Shown here: piece after piece, positions 12,005 to 23,549 of the stretch
Numbering within the stretch: the stretch's first letter is position 1
How the letters are laid out: every line of letters starts with the position of its first letter
Source: Patiria pectinifera
Lineage: Eukaryota > Echinodermata > Asteroidea > Valvatida > Asterinidae
Direction of reading: 5' to 3'
Length of the DNA: 64,000 nucleotides
Assembly (NCBI GenBank): GCA_029964075.1
Contig: CM057129.1
Coordinates: 15,553,430-15,617,429, forward strand
Program-made: the position numbers and the translations under genes
The notes under the pieces: generated by a model
The model's input: only the letters and a program-made list of their open reading frames with translations
The model's database searches: none
Told to the model about the DNA's origin: nothing

Positions 12005-12660
12005 GATTCCATAGCAGTGTTATAGTCAAGTCAATCATAAGTCCATCACAAGTCCTTTCATAAGTGAATCGCAAGTCCTGTCACAAGTCCTGTCACATGT
12101 AACAGGAGATTGCCACAGTTCATTTGAATAGCTTATGACTTGGCACTGAATAACTTGTGATGAATGAGTTTGAATACAGAGATTCCATAGCAGTGTTATA
12201 GTCAAGTCAATCATAAGTCCATCACAAGTCCTGTCATAAGTGAATCGCAAGTCCAGTCACAACTCCTGTCGCAAGAAACAGGAGATTGTCACAGTTCCTT
12301 TGAATAGCTTATGACTTGGCACTGAATAACTTGTGATGAATAAGATTGAATACAGAGATTCCATGGCAGTGTTATAGTCAGGTCAATCACAAGTCCATCA
12401 CAAGTCCTGTCGCAAGAAACAAGAGATTGTCACAGTTCCTTTGAATAGCTTATGACTTGGCACTGAATAACTTGTGATGAATAAGATTGAATACAGAGAT
12501 TCCATGGCAGTGGTGTAGTCAGGTCAATCATAAGTCCATCACATGTCCTTTCACAAGTGAATCACAAGTCCTGTCACAAGTCCTGTCGCAAATAACTGGA
12601 GATTGCCACACTTCATTTGAATAGCTTGTAACTTGGCGTAGGACTGAATGACGCTGGATT
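12005..12660. repeat. ACTTGTGA-family tandem array (about 176-bp units)
   Basis: Four units start at gattccat(a/g)gcagtg, positions 12005, 12181, 12357 and 12498 (spacing 176, 176, 141). Each unit holds several tcacaagtcc words followed by gaatagcttatgacttggc. The units match the interior and ends of the dispersed ACTTGTGA MITE (20641-20819), so the array looks like tandem growth from one insertion. Confidence 0.75.
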
Positions 12661-13203
12661 GACTTTGTGATGAACTCGGCCATAACACTGCTGCATTGGG
12701 CATTCAAATTACATTAATTTGAAGAAACAATAAAGTAATTTTATTCAGGGTTATGTGGAGTTGTGTACCATGTAGTCTTCCAGAAGGCAAGCTTATCCTA
12801 GTGTGTGCAGATATCGTATTATCCAAAAAAATTGAATAAGAAAAAGTCAATTTAATGAAGTACTCAAAAATTTTAACAGAAATTTGATTGTTTTGTTTTA
12901 AATGGTATACTGCACTGAAATAGGTAAATAGCAATTCAGTACGCTTCAGTTATTTGTTGTCTGTGAAACAGTCTGGAAAAGAGGCCACATTTCAGAGTGA
13001 TGGGGATGCTCTAATAATGCATTTATCCTATTTTCTCATTGTACATGCTGTGTAGAAAATTAGCATGAATATTGAGAAAGAAGCATTTGAATCTTTGGCA
13101 ACACTCTATGAAATATCTTTATTACTTCCGCCAAGGATGGGGTTATGTTTTCACTGGCGTTAGTGGTTTGTCTGTTAACAAGATAACTCGAAAAGTTATG
13201 GAC

Positions 13204-13566
13204 GGATAATAATCAGCATTTTTAAGAACGCTCTTATTAGTAAACTAAATCACAGCGCTTACAGTATTATTATTACCTCGATCATTGGGCCAATTAAACA
13301 TTCCAAATACCATCTCAGCTCTCTGGGGAGTATGCAGCTCGATGCTGCCTGTATTATTAGGCACTAGCAAGCTTATTCAATCACAATATAAACCATCTCT
13401 GCCCTCACAGGTACCCATTTTCTCCTGGGTGGGGAGAAGCAATGAGTGACAAAGTGCCTTGCTCAAGGGCACATGCACCATGACCCCGGCTGGACTCGAA
13501 CCCACAACCCGCAGCTTTACCCACAGACTAGGAATCCAGTGCCCTTAACCACGAGGCCACAGCACA
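13204..13566 (-). repeat. tRNA-derived SINE, family 2
   Basis: In reverse orientation the head is tgctgtggcctcgtggtta, with B box gggttcgagtccagcc, then the core agcaaggcactttgtcactc and a tail with repeated att. It closely matches 57829-58179. Confidence 0.75.
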
Positions 13567-15424
13567 GATATTCATGAAACTTTTTTGGGGGGTGGTCCTT
13601 GGTACATATACAAATCGATTAGATTTTGGAAGTGATCTGCATCTGGATGCAGGAATTTTTTAACCATGATATGGAAAACTTTCACCCTGTGTGACCATGC
13701 CTTATCACCCACCTAATCTAATCACACAGGTCAATGGACTAGACCATTATATGCAATGGGGAGGTGCAAAGGTAGACCAACAGAGACGTATACATGAAAA
13801 TTACACAATGCTTGAGTTTAAGGATTTGTTTTAGATACCACATTTGTGCATTGGTGCTGTGTGTAATGGGGGAAATTGTTTAGCCTTGTGAAGGTGTACG
13901 CTGTCTGAGTGCTTCCTAGTTATCTGCTAAAATCCCTTATTCAGGCAGCCCGGATCAATTTGTATTACAATAAATCATAAATTTTCGCAAAAGAATGTAT
14001 TTGACTAATCAGCACAAGTGTAATTTTGCGTGTTTGTGGTGCGACATTTTGTGCCAAATTTTGAACATTTTGATAAGATTACCCAGTGCTTGGTTGTATT
14101 ATCGTTGAATAAGGGGGACGATTTTGTGAAATAGTGTTAAAACGCTGCTCATCCACAAGCTTGTGTGTGATAAAATAGAAATGTATTGGAACAAACGGGT
14201 AAATATCTGGCATACTCTGCAAAAAGTCACATTTTTTTTTGTCTCTTTGTCTCTTTGAGCATCTTAATGATCAATTCTACATTTTGCGCTCTGAAGCAGC
14301 CTGCGTAGACAACAGACAGAGATGTGTTGCTGCGGCTGATTTCTCGCAGTGCATAACTCAGCATGTGCAATATTTTGTTGACACGCAACATTTCGCGCTG
14401 GGCAACATCTTAATTGTAATACGTCATATTTCACAAAATGTCTCAATGGGTAAGTCCCCAACTGATCTGGATTGTTGTGGAGCATGTCACTGCCCAACTT
14501 CAAGGTCGATACAAGAACTTTACGGCTTTGCTTTTGAAGTAAACAAATTGTTATTTTACCTGTAACAGAAATATATTTTTAACTTCATCGTAGATGTTAA
14601 AATCAACGAAAGCATTGTGCATTTACACCAAGTTTAGTGTAATCAATCGTAAGTTTATTGCACAGCTTTGCAACAAATGTTTTGAGTAGGTTCTACGCAT
14701 ATACAGGGTGATTCTGTGGACAGAACTTTAAAACGGTGCTGGTGTTTAAAATTCCGTAACTTGAAAAGTACATGAGTGAGTTGAATGATTCTTGTACTAA
14801 AAGAAAGCTTATTGGTTGGGCTTTCACATCCTAGATTTTGAAAGTGCTACATGCAGAACTTCACTAAAACAATGGTCCCGACATCTGGGGTTCGTTTGTT
14901 TTAACTCACCCTGTACACATTGTGCAATCGGCTGCAGTGGCCAGCAGTGAACAGTTAAAAATAGAGAAGTTTCTATCTTGGCACACTCCTGCTTTTCTAC
15001 CACTGCAGAAAGAGATTTGTGTAAACAAAGGTAACAAACTCTAATGAATTGTGATCAAGAAAAATGTGCTCAACAGTGCCAAAGTTCCGAGTATTAAGAG
15101 GGTATAGCCAAACCCATGATAATATCTTTGCCGAGTGTGAGATGTGTAGTTATAGATAAATAACAGTACCTAATTCTATACACAGATGCATACTGAAATG
15201 CTGGCATAAATAAACATTCCGTTTGTTGTGTTCAGTTTTCAATATTTTTGCTGTTGTTGTTTTTTTTTTAGAATTATGATAAAGTGTATCTATTTTTCTT
15301 TCTAGTTATATAGGGTAAGTTGAATATAACATTTTGTTGGACGTATTTTTAGAATTATTGGAAACAAGGGTAGAGTCTTTAGTTTCTGGTTGGAATTGAA
15401 GTTTGATTTTCAGTTGTAATTAAG

Positions 15425-15745
15425 TCATTGCAAGTCAATCACAAGTCCAGCACAAGTCATCACAAGTCAATAAAAAGTCATAAGTCAAACACAATTTATC
15501 ACAATTCATCAGATGTCATCACAAGTCAATCACAAGTCATCACAAGTCAAACACAAGTCAAACAGGAGTCATCACAATCCATCAGATGTCATCACAAGTC
15601 AATCACAAGTCATCACAAATCAAACACAAGTCATCACAAGTCAAACACAAGTCATCACAAGTCAAACACAAGTCCTTACAAGTCAATCACAAGTCATCAC
15701 AAGAGAACATCCATTTATCATTCAGTCCCGCTTACTTGTGACAAG
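15425..15745. repeat. Short-period array of TCACAAGTCA words
   Basis: About 30 copies of a 9-11 bp word (tcacaagtca or acacaagtca) in one orientation, with a longer order of about 100 bp marked by atcagatgtcatc at 15510 and 15583. It ends with a single complementary acttgtgac. The Ser/His-rich frames read through it are artefacts of the repeat. Confidence 0.8.
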
Positions 15746-17317
15746 GCTTGAGATAAAATTGATTCACACTTTTCTTCAGATTCCAGAAACTCAAGACTTT
15801 TCTTCAGAGAGGTAAATAGTTGGCACTTACAAGATTGGACCAGTACAATTAACTTTCAAAAAGACTATAATTTTATATTTTATTTATATCATGCGTACCT
15901 CCATGTTTCGATCTAAACTCACTGCTCTCAGTACTGCTGAATGCATTGTACAATAGTCTCTATTAGTTCTGTATTTGATTCTTCGCATAGTATAATTGAA
16001 GAAAAAAAAGTGATTTATGAAAAGTGTCTGACATTTTAAGCCGCCTTGGTTTGAATGATAAATTATTTTGTAAATGAAAAATGTAGATAAGATAATTAAT
16101 GTGGTCAGTGTACTATATTTATGTCATCTAGGGTGCTAAGCGTCTTGGGAATAATGTTTGCATACTTGTTTTCTTACTACTATGCTGCCATTGAAAAGGC
16201 TAGATCTGGTTAGGGATGTTTGTTTGGCTTTGCATTATATCTTTTCCTCATCAGCACGTCTGCCATTTACCTTCAACAAAATCAAGTATCATTGTATGGA
16301 TGCCAAGAAAGTAAATGAGATAAAGATAAATGGGTCAAGTTGGAATGCTTATTAGGGAATGTGCCAAACTTAAGTAATTTCAATATCAGATTGATGCAAT
16401 ACCAGCTAACCAATGGTGAGGGGTTGTTGAAAGTTCAACTGTTTAGTACAAAGTAATTCTTTGTATTTTCTCTTCTGTGTCATTAAAAGAACCTGCATCC
16501 CACCAAAACCAATTAAAATTGGTCTTTTTTTTTTCAAATTTGATCAACGATGACATTTATGTTTTGACAATTTTTCATAGGTTTGGTATTTGTATATTTT
16601 GGGTTTTTTTTCTTCTCTTTATTGATGAACCGAGTTGGACTGAAGTACTGTGTACTGGAAAGGATGCGAATTTGGTAGATGTACTTTTTATGAGGTATTA
16701 TACAACTGGTGATGGGCAGACAACAGCATTTTATTTTTTTTTTAAAAGAGGCATGATTCTTGAGCAACATCTGTCAACGCGTGTGCCCCATTTCTGTGCT
16801 ATTTGTAAATACATAAATTAAGTATTTATTATTAAATACATGTTCACAAATTGAATAATTACTTTAATGCCCAAAGCCAGTATTAACCGGTCATTGAAGT
16901 ACGTTGCACATTTTTGTTGTCAAATTGTCCTCCAAGAGTACTTGAATTTCTTGTTTTTAGGTAAATCTTCCATTGTTTAAAGAGTATGCACAATTTTGCA
17001 CATAGACCGTTTTCAAGGATACTGAGTTAGACTAGTGGTTCCATTTTCAGGCTTGCCAAAGAAGCCAAGGCTGTGTCCAGATTTCTTCAGTCTAAGGCTA
17101 TATTGTAGAAGTCATCGCCTATTATGTCAATGTGGGAATATGCTGAAATAGGCATAGCCTTAGCTCTAAAAGCAATTTTAGAAACGGCTAATCTACAAAT
17201 GTAATGCCCTTTATAACATGTGTGAAATAGAACGTAATAGGCTGCCTTGTAAAATGTTAAGTCTCAATACATTCGATGTTGGTTTTTTTATAAACACTGT
17301 ATACTCAGTGTAATATA

Positions 17318-17435
17318 TCCCGAGTGACTGTGGGAAAAAATCACTCGGGTGGGACTCGAACCCATGACCTCTTTGTGTACTGGTGCAGACGTATTACCAA
17401 GTGGCCATCGAGCCTGCCGGGGTCGGCTTACCATG
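17318..17435 (-). repeat. tRNA-derived SINE head, reverse orientation
   Basis: The reverse strand has tggccacttggtaatacg (A box) and gggttcgagtcccac (B box). A related partial head is at 25495-25550. Neither forms an acceptor stem. Confidence 0.5.
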
Positions 17436-18119
17436 TTTAAGGTTTTTTAAGGTTCAAAGTACAATTTTATGACAAATTACAAGAAAGAGAGTCCAGTTGT
17501 TACAATCTACAGTACTCCAGTTATTTTGTGTTTGATGATGCCATTGTCTGGACATCTCACAGTAAACAAATATGATACAAAGTAAAACTTGATTTCCACA
17601 TTTTTATTCAGCCGTCTTTCTGTTTTTCCTTCAAGAAATATCCTACTGCTATATTCTTAGTGATGGAGTAGAATTGGCTAGATAAAAGGTGAAATGTGTG
17701 CTACTGGATGAAATTTTAATAAAGAAATATTAACTTACGATAAAATGGTTCAAGCATTCTTTTTTTCTTGAAATTGCTGAGGTATTCTGTAGTCCTAGAC
17801 AATGATGCATGTAATTACGTAAAAGTTGATTTCAGTGCAGCATCTACTGCCACGGTCTGATTTATATATGTTTTCTTTTTTATTCATTCTCCTTATCCAG
17901 AACCTCTTCAGGCCATTATACCTACAAGTACAGTTTTCATGTAGTTATTACTCTACAAAAAAAATAATATTTTTGATACCTAGATTGGTTTATGAAGACT
18001 ACTTGTAACAAATAATTGCACATGAACAGTGATGAATTAGTAAAAGATTGATAATGTTTAGCCAATTGTGTACATTTACATACTGTGAATGTTCTGGTAT
18101 TACTGTTCAACTAAAGTTT

Positions 18120-18665
18120 ATAGCCTGCAGTGCTGTAAGTTGAGTCAATTACAATTCCTGTCACAAGTAAATCACAAGTCTGGGCACCAGTAACAGAGGA
18201 TGAACAATGAGGGCGACATGGGTGGCTAGTGTGTAAAGTGCTTGCCTCTCACCACTGTGGCCTGGGTTCGATTCCCGGCTCGGAGTAGAGCTGTTTGGAT
18301 TCTCTCTTGTGCAGTGAGGGTTCTTCTCCGGGCCCTCCGGTTTTCCTCCCTCTGCAAAAGACAACACCAAACTGGCTGTGCTCCGTGAGCAGACAGGGGT
18401 CGTATGGTAGCTGCCTAAGGCGACTTGTAGCTGCGTCCTTTGCAATTCAGCTTCTCAGCTACGAGTAAGGATGATTAGCCCCCAAATATTATGAATTATT
18501 ATAACAGTAACGAAGGAATGCTTTTGTCACAGTTCACTTGTAGGCTTGTCACTTGGCTTGGGACTGAATAACTGTGCAAATGGTCTGTGTTGTGACTGAC
18601 TTGTAATGGACTTGTGTGGACTTGTAAGACTTGTGCATGTCATGAACTTGACTACAACATTGCTA
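18120..18665. mobile_element. ACTTGTGA-family MITE interrupted by a SINE
   Basis: The left end contains cagtgctgtaagttgagtca and two tcacaagt words. The right end contains atgaacttgactacaacatt. Between them, about 18209-18487, lies a different tRNA-derived SINE with head gcgacatgggtggctagtg and B box gggttcgattcccgg. The sequences on either side of the SINE (cagtaacagagga and cagtaacgaagga) look like a target duplication. Confidence 0.6.
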
Positions 18666-18768
18666 GCCTCCCCATCAAAATTGAGTGTTGCTCCAGTTAG
18701 GAACAGATGGACTATTACATCTGGATCATGATCTCTAGATCAAGAGCTAGCTCCGGTATCGGCCACTC

Positions 18769-19203
18769 TCATTCAAGCTTAGGTTCAGCAGCCACCCGAC
18801 CATAGAAGCACTTAGTCTCCAGTCCCCCAGCTGTGACGTACTGGATGACAAGTCGCTTGTCGCAACCCACCACCTCGGATATCGTCGTCCATCGTCCCCC
18901 GTCACCGGGGCTCCCCACCACCAGTCTCCGCCCCTCCCACCTAGCCACCCTGGTTTCCTGGGCCCAGTGGTTGCGGTCCACCTTGGGGACCCCCACAGTC
19001 ATCGTGTGGCTGGTGGTCTCACCCCGAATGGTCAAGTCGTCCCCCTTCACGCTGATGTCCAGGGTTTTGGACGGGGTGGTGAGGCGTCGGGGCTCATCTG
19101 GTGGGCTGTCGCGGTACATCTCTTCGATGAAGGACTTGTAGTTCTCGCTGTTGATGAAGCGCCAGGAGCCATGGAAGTTGGACCTGTCCTTGGCGGCGGC
19201 CAT
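18769..19203 (-). CDS. Fatty-acid-binding-protein-like (calycin), uninterrupted CDS
   Basis: The 144-codon CDS starts at ATG 19203-19201 in a good context (ccaagATGG) and ends at TGA 18769-18771. The product resembles intracellular lipid-binding proteins that carry fatty acids or retinoids in the cytosol: the N-terminal FABP signature is visible as FHGSWRFINSENYKSFIEEM, followed by alternating beta-strand patterns such as KGDDLTIRGE, WEGRRLVVG and RLVIQYVT. It is paralogous to the + strand gene starting at 20261 (shared RWEG..LV and GRWTT blocks) but lacks the intron present there. A possible 5'UTR acceptor (ttacttcag) lies 16 bp before the ATG. No ligand can be assigned. A retroposed origin is possible but not shown. 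Confidence 0.82.
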   Translation of the reverse strand: MAAAKDRSNFHGSWRFINSENYKSFIEEMYRDSPPDEPRRLTTPSKTLDISVKGDDLTIRGETTSHTMTVGVPKVDRNHWAQETRVARWEGRRLVVGSPGDGGRWTTISEVVGCDKRLVIQYVTAGGLETKCFYGRVAAEPKLE

Positions 19204-20260
19204 CTTGGATTGCCTCTGAAGTAACAACACTCTTAATCAAGTCTACTACTGCCTTCCAAGGAACAACTGATGCTAAGATCAGGCAAGTGATAACCAATCT
19301 TTGAAGAAACACAAGATTAAAAATCTGCATGCAGAGAACGACTGGCAAGTATGCAGACTGTATTTGGAAGTCGAAGCAATCAAATCTAAACCAGCCCTTT
19401 AGGCCTATTTCTAGGCCCCTAATTGATAAGTGTATATTGCTACACTCCCACTCTTCGCTTTAAAATTACATTTAGTACATAATGCAAATGTGCAATTGAC
19501 ACTCCTTTATCTTAACTTTATCTCAAAAATTGTACCATTTTTGCTGGCAGTGGCACAGTATTTCATTATCTCAACAGAATGAGCCGTGTTTACATGTGAT
19601 TAATATCTTCATATTTATTTTTGATATGATTTACCCTACTTTTATTACCACAGATGTTAAAAAATGACTTGAATGCACTCCATTCACAAAGAGATAAATG
19701 GATAAGTAATCTCTTTTTATTACCCAAAATATAAACAACTTTTTTGCAAAAAAACTATCTTGGAGGAAGTGTTGGTTGATATTATCTCTTCAGATAAACA
19801 ATTACTTCCTGAAGTTTTAATTTGCTGGTACCCATATGAGAGGATAAAACCTCACAATAGTGTTCAAAAGGGTTGCCTTTGAAAAGATGTGGTTAAGTTT
19901 AAAACAAAAAATTGAGACCTGAGTTACTGCATTGTTTTTATATCATTTGGATCAAAGATTGATTTCCCTGCACACATGAAATACAATTTTTCCTTTTACG
20001 TTTGGTTCACTAACCATCAACAGTTGTTGGATGTTTGCTGGTTTGCTCTTTCAAATGGTGAATGTGTTTCTATACCAAAATAAGATTTGAAGATTTGCAT
20101 CCAATAAGAGTAAGTTAGTGGCTTCGACCCATGACGTGTGAATTGATGATGGTGTACACCATAGACTTCCTCTTATTGTATACCAAAATCCTTGACAGCT
20201 ATCCAAAGTGCTCATTGTATCTCAACTTTCTTGGGCCATTTCAGCTCCTTGATCATCATC
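19204..20260. promoter_or_regulatory. 1.06-kb divergent region between two FABP-like genes
   Basis: The two FABP-like start codons face away from each other across this AT-rich interval, so both promoters (or 5'UTR introns) must lie in or near it. No TATA box or known element can be assigned by eye. A possible acceptor for the - gene lies at 19219-19221, and a ttcag precedes the + ATG by about 18 bp. Confidence 0.4.
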
Positions 20261-23200
20261 ATGTCTGGCAAAGGCGGCTTCAATGTCAGTGGCAAGTGGG
20301 AGCTTGAGTCGACCAAAAACTACCCGGAGTGGCTTGAGGACATGGGAATACCGGAGGCTGAACGCCAGAAGAGCCTGGCCAATACACCGAGCCTGGAGAT
20401 TGTTCACGAGGGGGACACCTTTGACTACGTGTCTCGGAAGGGTGAGGTGATGAAGAAAGTCACCAAGAAGATCGGGGAGGAGTACTTGGATACTGCGCAT
20501 GGCTTGAGTGAAACCAGGGTAAGTCTTGATAATTATTTGCAACAGAACAAGGAGTCTGCAATCTGTTGTGGGTTCCAATGAAAGCTTTGGTGTAACTTCA
20601 TGGTTTATTTTGAAAGATGGACTCCCGAGTCTATGGTGACCAGTGTTGTAGTCAAGTCCATCACAAGTTCTTACACATTCTCACAAGTCCATCACATATA
20701 TCCATCACAAAAAGTCCGGTCTAAAGTCAAGTCACACTCAACTTTCATAAAGGCATTCCGTTGTCATTGTTTCACCGATTATTTGTGATGAACTTGTGAT
20801 GGACTTGACTAAAACACTGATGCATGTACATTGAAAACACTCAAAAGCACAGATTCGTTGTTTATGCTAATTGACAATGCCAAATCATGTACAGTTCTCC
20901 AAAAAAAAACAAAAAAAACAACCAGTAACAAATAGCAACCCAGTCCAAGATTATGTAAAGAGCAAGTCCAAGAAAAGGTCCCATACGTAACGCACTGTGC
21001 CAGTGTTTTCTTTAATCATCGAAAAGAATTTACATATAAAATGTTGTGGGTATTCTCCGTGCAGATGCCCAAAATTAGATTTAAAAAAATTTAAATCAAT
21101 GAATATCTTATTGGTTTTAGAGGGTTAAACTTTTGTTACGTATGGGACGTAACATGCGCAAATTCTAGGACTTCACCTATAACTAGTTGACAAGAATTTA
21201 TTAAGATGGACTTTTGCATCAGAGCAGACAAATAGTTGTCTAACACATTCTATGCCTGTTTCTTGATTAGATGCTTTATTTCACCATTATTATTCACATA
21301 TCCAATCCCAACTGCTATTCTGAAAAAATAAGGCAGTTATTTCATGGCTTACAATTTTCTCCCACAACCATGACGACCTCCAGTAAAATATTTCAACATT
21401 TCAATATTAAGCGGTAGGACCAATTAAGTATGATTGCTCAACAGAAAATGTTGATGATTGTGTTTAGCTCTCATTGTGAGTTTTAAATGTTGTTGGTCAC
21501 ACTTTACATCAAAGATATCCCAACTTTGATCATAAGTACATCACAATTAACGCTGGTCACAAGTAATAATAACATATTCATATATACCTCAGACAGTTTA
21601 GCTATTCCTATTGGTCGAGAGCCCGTCACGTGGCCGGTCTTAAATGGATGATAAAGACATGGCTAGCTGGTCTTAAACACTTTTCCAGTGTCACAATAAA
21701 ATGTGGACTCCTAAAAATCCAGTGCCTCTTACCGTTTCATTGGTTGAACGTTCACAATCCTCACGTAGGCATGCGCAACACTACCAGTGAGTCAGAATTT
21801 TACAGTTCAAAATTCCAAACGCAACGCCCCAGGTGCGTTCTGCGCGACATCGCGCAGAACATGCCACTGTGGCGTCAATCGCCATAAAAGGGTTGTTTAC
21901 ATCTTACTCGCCAGCTGAACACTCCATTATTTTGCCAGAGGGATGTTTCAAAAAGCATGAAGTGAACTTGTTGAACAAAATTGGGATTTTTTGAACGAAT
22001 TATTTGATATTTTTTAACCGAAAAGGTATTTATGAATGGGAATAAATATGTGCTCAGTCGGTATTTATCACTCTGTTTAAGACCACTTAGAGTCTGGGTG
22101 CTGATAATTACCCTCGCCTCCGGCTCGGGTAATTATCAGCACCCAGACTCTAAGTGGTCTTAAACAGAGTGAAAAAAAACCTCTCGAGCACACATTTATT
22201 CCCTTAATAATAATAACGGAGTCTTATATAGCGCACGTATCTACCAACAATTAGGTACTCAAGGCGCTGGAAATTATGTCTATTATTAAAGAAAGGTAAA
22301 TAAAGTATATGAGAAATATGAGGCCCATTATGTAGCACCTTATAAGGGTTGACATGGTGCCGCGGCGCATATTGCAGCCACTGCCAGAAACACCGGGGCA
22401 AACCCCTTCTCTTAATAGCGATAAGTGTTACTGGGTTCTAATAACGTGCATTACACAACACACGGGACCTACGGCTTTACGTCCCATCCGAAGGACAAAG
22501 CAATAATGGTAAAGTGCCTTGCTCAAGAGCACAAGTACCATGTTCCCACGGTCAGGATTCGAACTCATGTATCAAGGCACACAAATCGAACACCGTAACA
22601 TTGGACCACAGCACCCCACCAAGGTTCTTATGAATAGCTTGTACGTGGGTTGAGTTTAAACTGGATGACTTAAATTGTGATTGACTTAAAGCTACTATCC
22701 ATCATTTGCAGCTATCCAAAAAGTAACTGACGTAATTATTCCACTCCTCTTAAATGTATGGAAACTATTTGACATCCCTTTTTTGTTAATTTCATTGAAA
22801 AGTGCACTTCTTTAAATGTTAAAAAAATGTCTGTGCTTTTCTCTGGACAACTGAGGGTACTGTTGCTATCATGTCATTAGGTGGTTCAGTTTAGGGGGTT
22901 TCTGTTCAAATTGTGAACCCATCATTTGCTCATTGACAACAATTGTGAGAAAAGTTTACTCATTGAGTTACTGCCATGTAGTGACACAAATCACCAAAGA
23001 AGACTTGAAAAACTTTATGACGCAAAATATCCAAAATGCCAGCAACTTTTTGTGCTGAAATAGCTGCAACGTTGAGGTTTCTGCCAGGAATGACATCATG
23101 ATTTTGCTCATGAATATGTAAAAAAGGTACCAAAATAACCTTCAAAATGGCAAAACAAAAATTGGAAATAAGGTTAAATGGGACACAGAGGTGCATTGTC

Positions 23201-23549
23201 AACAACTGCATTAAACAGTTACATTGCATGGGTCCTAAGTTAAGACAGGCTTGTGATGGCTTGTGATCCATCGATCACAAGCCATCACAAGCCGTCACAA
23301 GCCCGTATTAACTACAACACTTTTATCGGACAGGTTCCACGTTGGGAGGGAGACAAATTGGTCATCTCAGCTGCCAACAACCCACCGGGCCGATGGACCA
23401 CAACGTGTGAGCTGGACTGCAACAGACTACTCCTGACCTACACCAGTCATCATGACGGAAAAGATGGCGTCACTGCAAAGAGATGGTTTGCTAGAGTCGG
23501 GGAACCAGACTCGGATTTTGTGCTACAGCAGAAAACAGAGCAGAATTAA
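20261..23549 (+). CDS. Fatty-acid-binding-protein-like, two coding exons
   Basis: Exon 1 (20261-20518, 86 codons, donor AGG|gtaagt) and exon 2 (23334-23549, acceptor cggacag, 71 codons plus TAA) join in phase 0 into 157 residues. The FABP signature is VSGKWELESTKNYPEWLEDM, followed by a helix-turn-helix segment (GIPEAERQKSLANTP) and barrel strands (LEIVHEGDTFDYV). Exon 2 supplies PRWEGDKLVISA, a Cys pair region (TTCELDCNRLLLTY) and WFARV. This corresponds to a cytosolic lipid carrier; the ligand is unknown. It is longer than the usual 130-140 residues because of extra N- and C-terminal residues. The 2.8-kb intron holds an ACTTGTGA MITE, a long hairpin, a SINE and a MITE fragment. Confidence 0.85.
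20641..20819. mobile_element. ACTTGTGA-family MITE, compact 179-bp copy
   Basis: The 30-bp terminal inverted repeats have a single mismatch (cagtgttgtagtcaagtcc at the left; ggacttgactaaaacactg at the right). This copy defines the family ends used to interpret 12005-12660, 18120-18665 and 23248-23320. Confidence 0.8.
22070..22170. repeat. Perfect 44-bp inverted repeat, 13-bp loop
   Basis: Arms 22070-22113 and 22127-22170 are exact reverse complements (outer part actctgtttaagaccact). The words tcttaaa(t/c) and gtcttaaac also occur at 21632 and 21670, so the hairpin may be one end of a longer decayed element from about 21590. It lies in the FABP-like intron. Confidence 0.85.
22205..22617 (-). 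repeat. tRNA-derived SINE, family 3, with LINE-like 3' tail
   Basis: On the - strand the tRNA-like head (tggggtgctgtggtccaatg; B box gagttcgaatcctg) is followed by the core ttgagcaaggcactttacc and a tail gtgcgctatataagactcc plus (att)n. The tail matches the 3' end of the LINE at 52399-55119. Confidence 0.75.
22690..22800. mobile_element. Family-A MITE, left-end fragment
   Basis: TTAA at 22686-22689 is followed by agctactatccatcatttgc and atccaaaaagtaactgac, as in full family-A copies. The rest is lost or too diverged. Confidence 0.55.
23248..23293. repeat. 21-bp inverted repeat just upstream of an acceptor
   Basis: Arms 23248-23268 and 23273-23293 are exact complements (ggcttgtgatggcttgtgat). 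With the following actacaacac this is an end of the ACTTGTGA family, 40 bp before the FABP-like exon 2 acceptor. Confidence 0.7.

Noticed and set aside
15428-15815. Ser/His-rich open frames of about 100 residues
   Set aside because: They are the translation of a short-period DNA repeat; two frames are open for the same reason.
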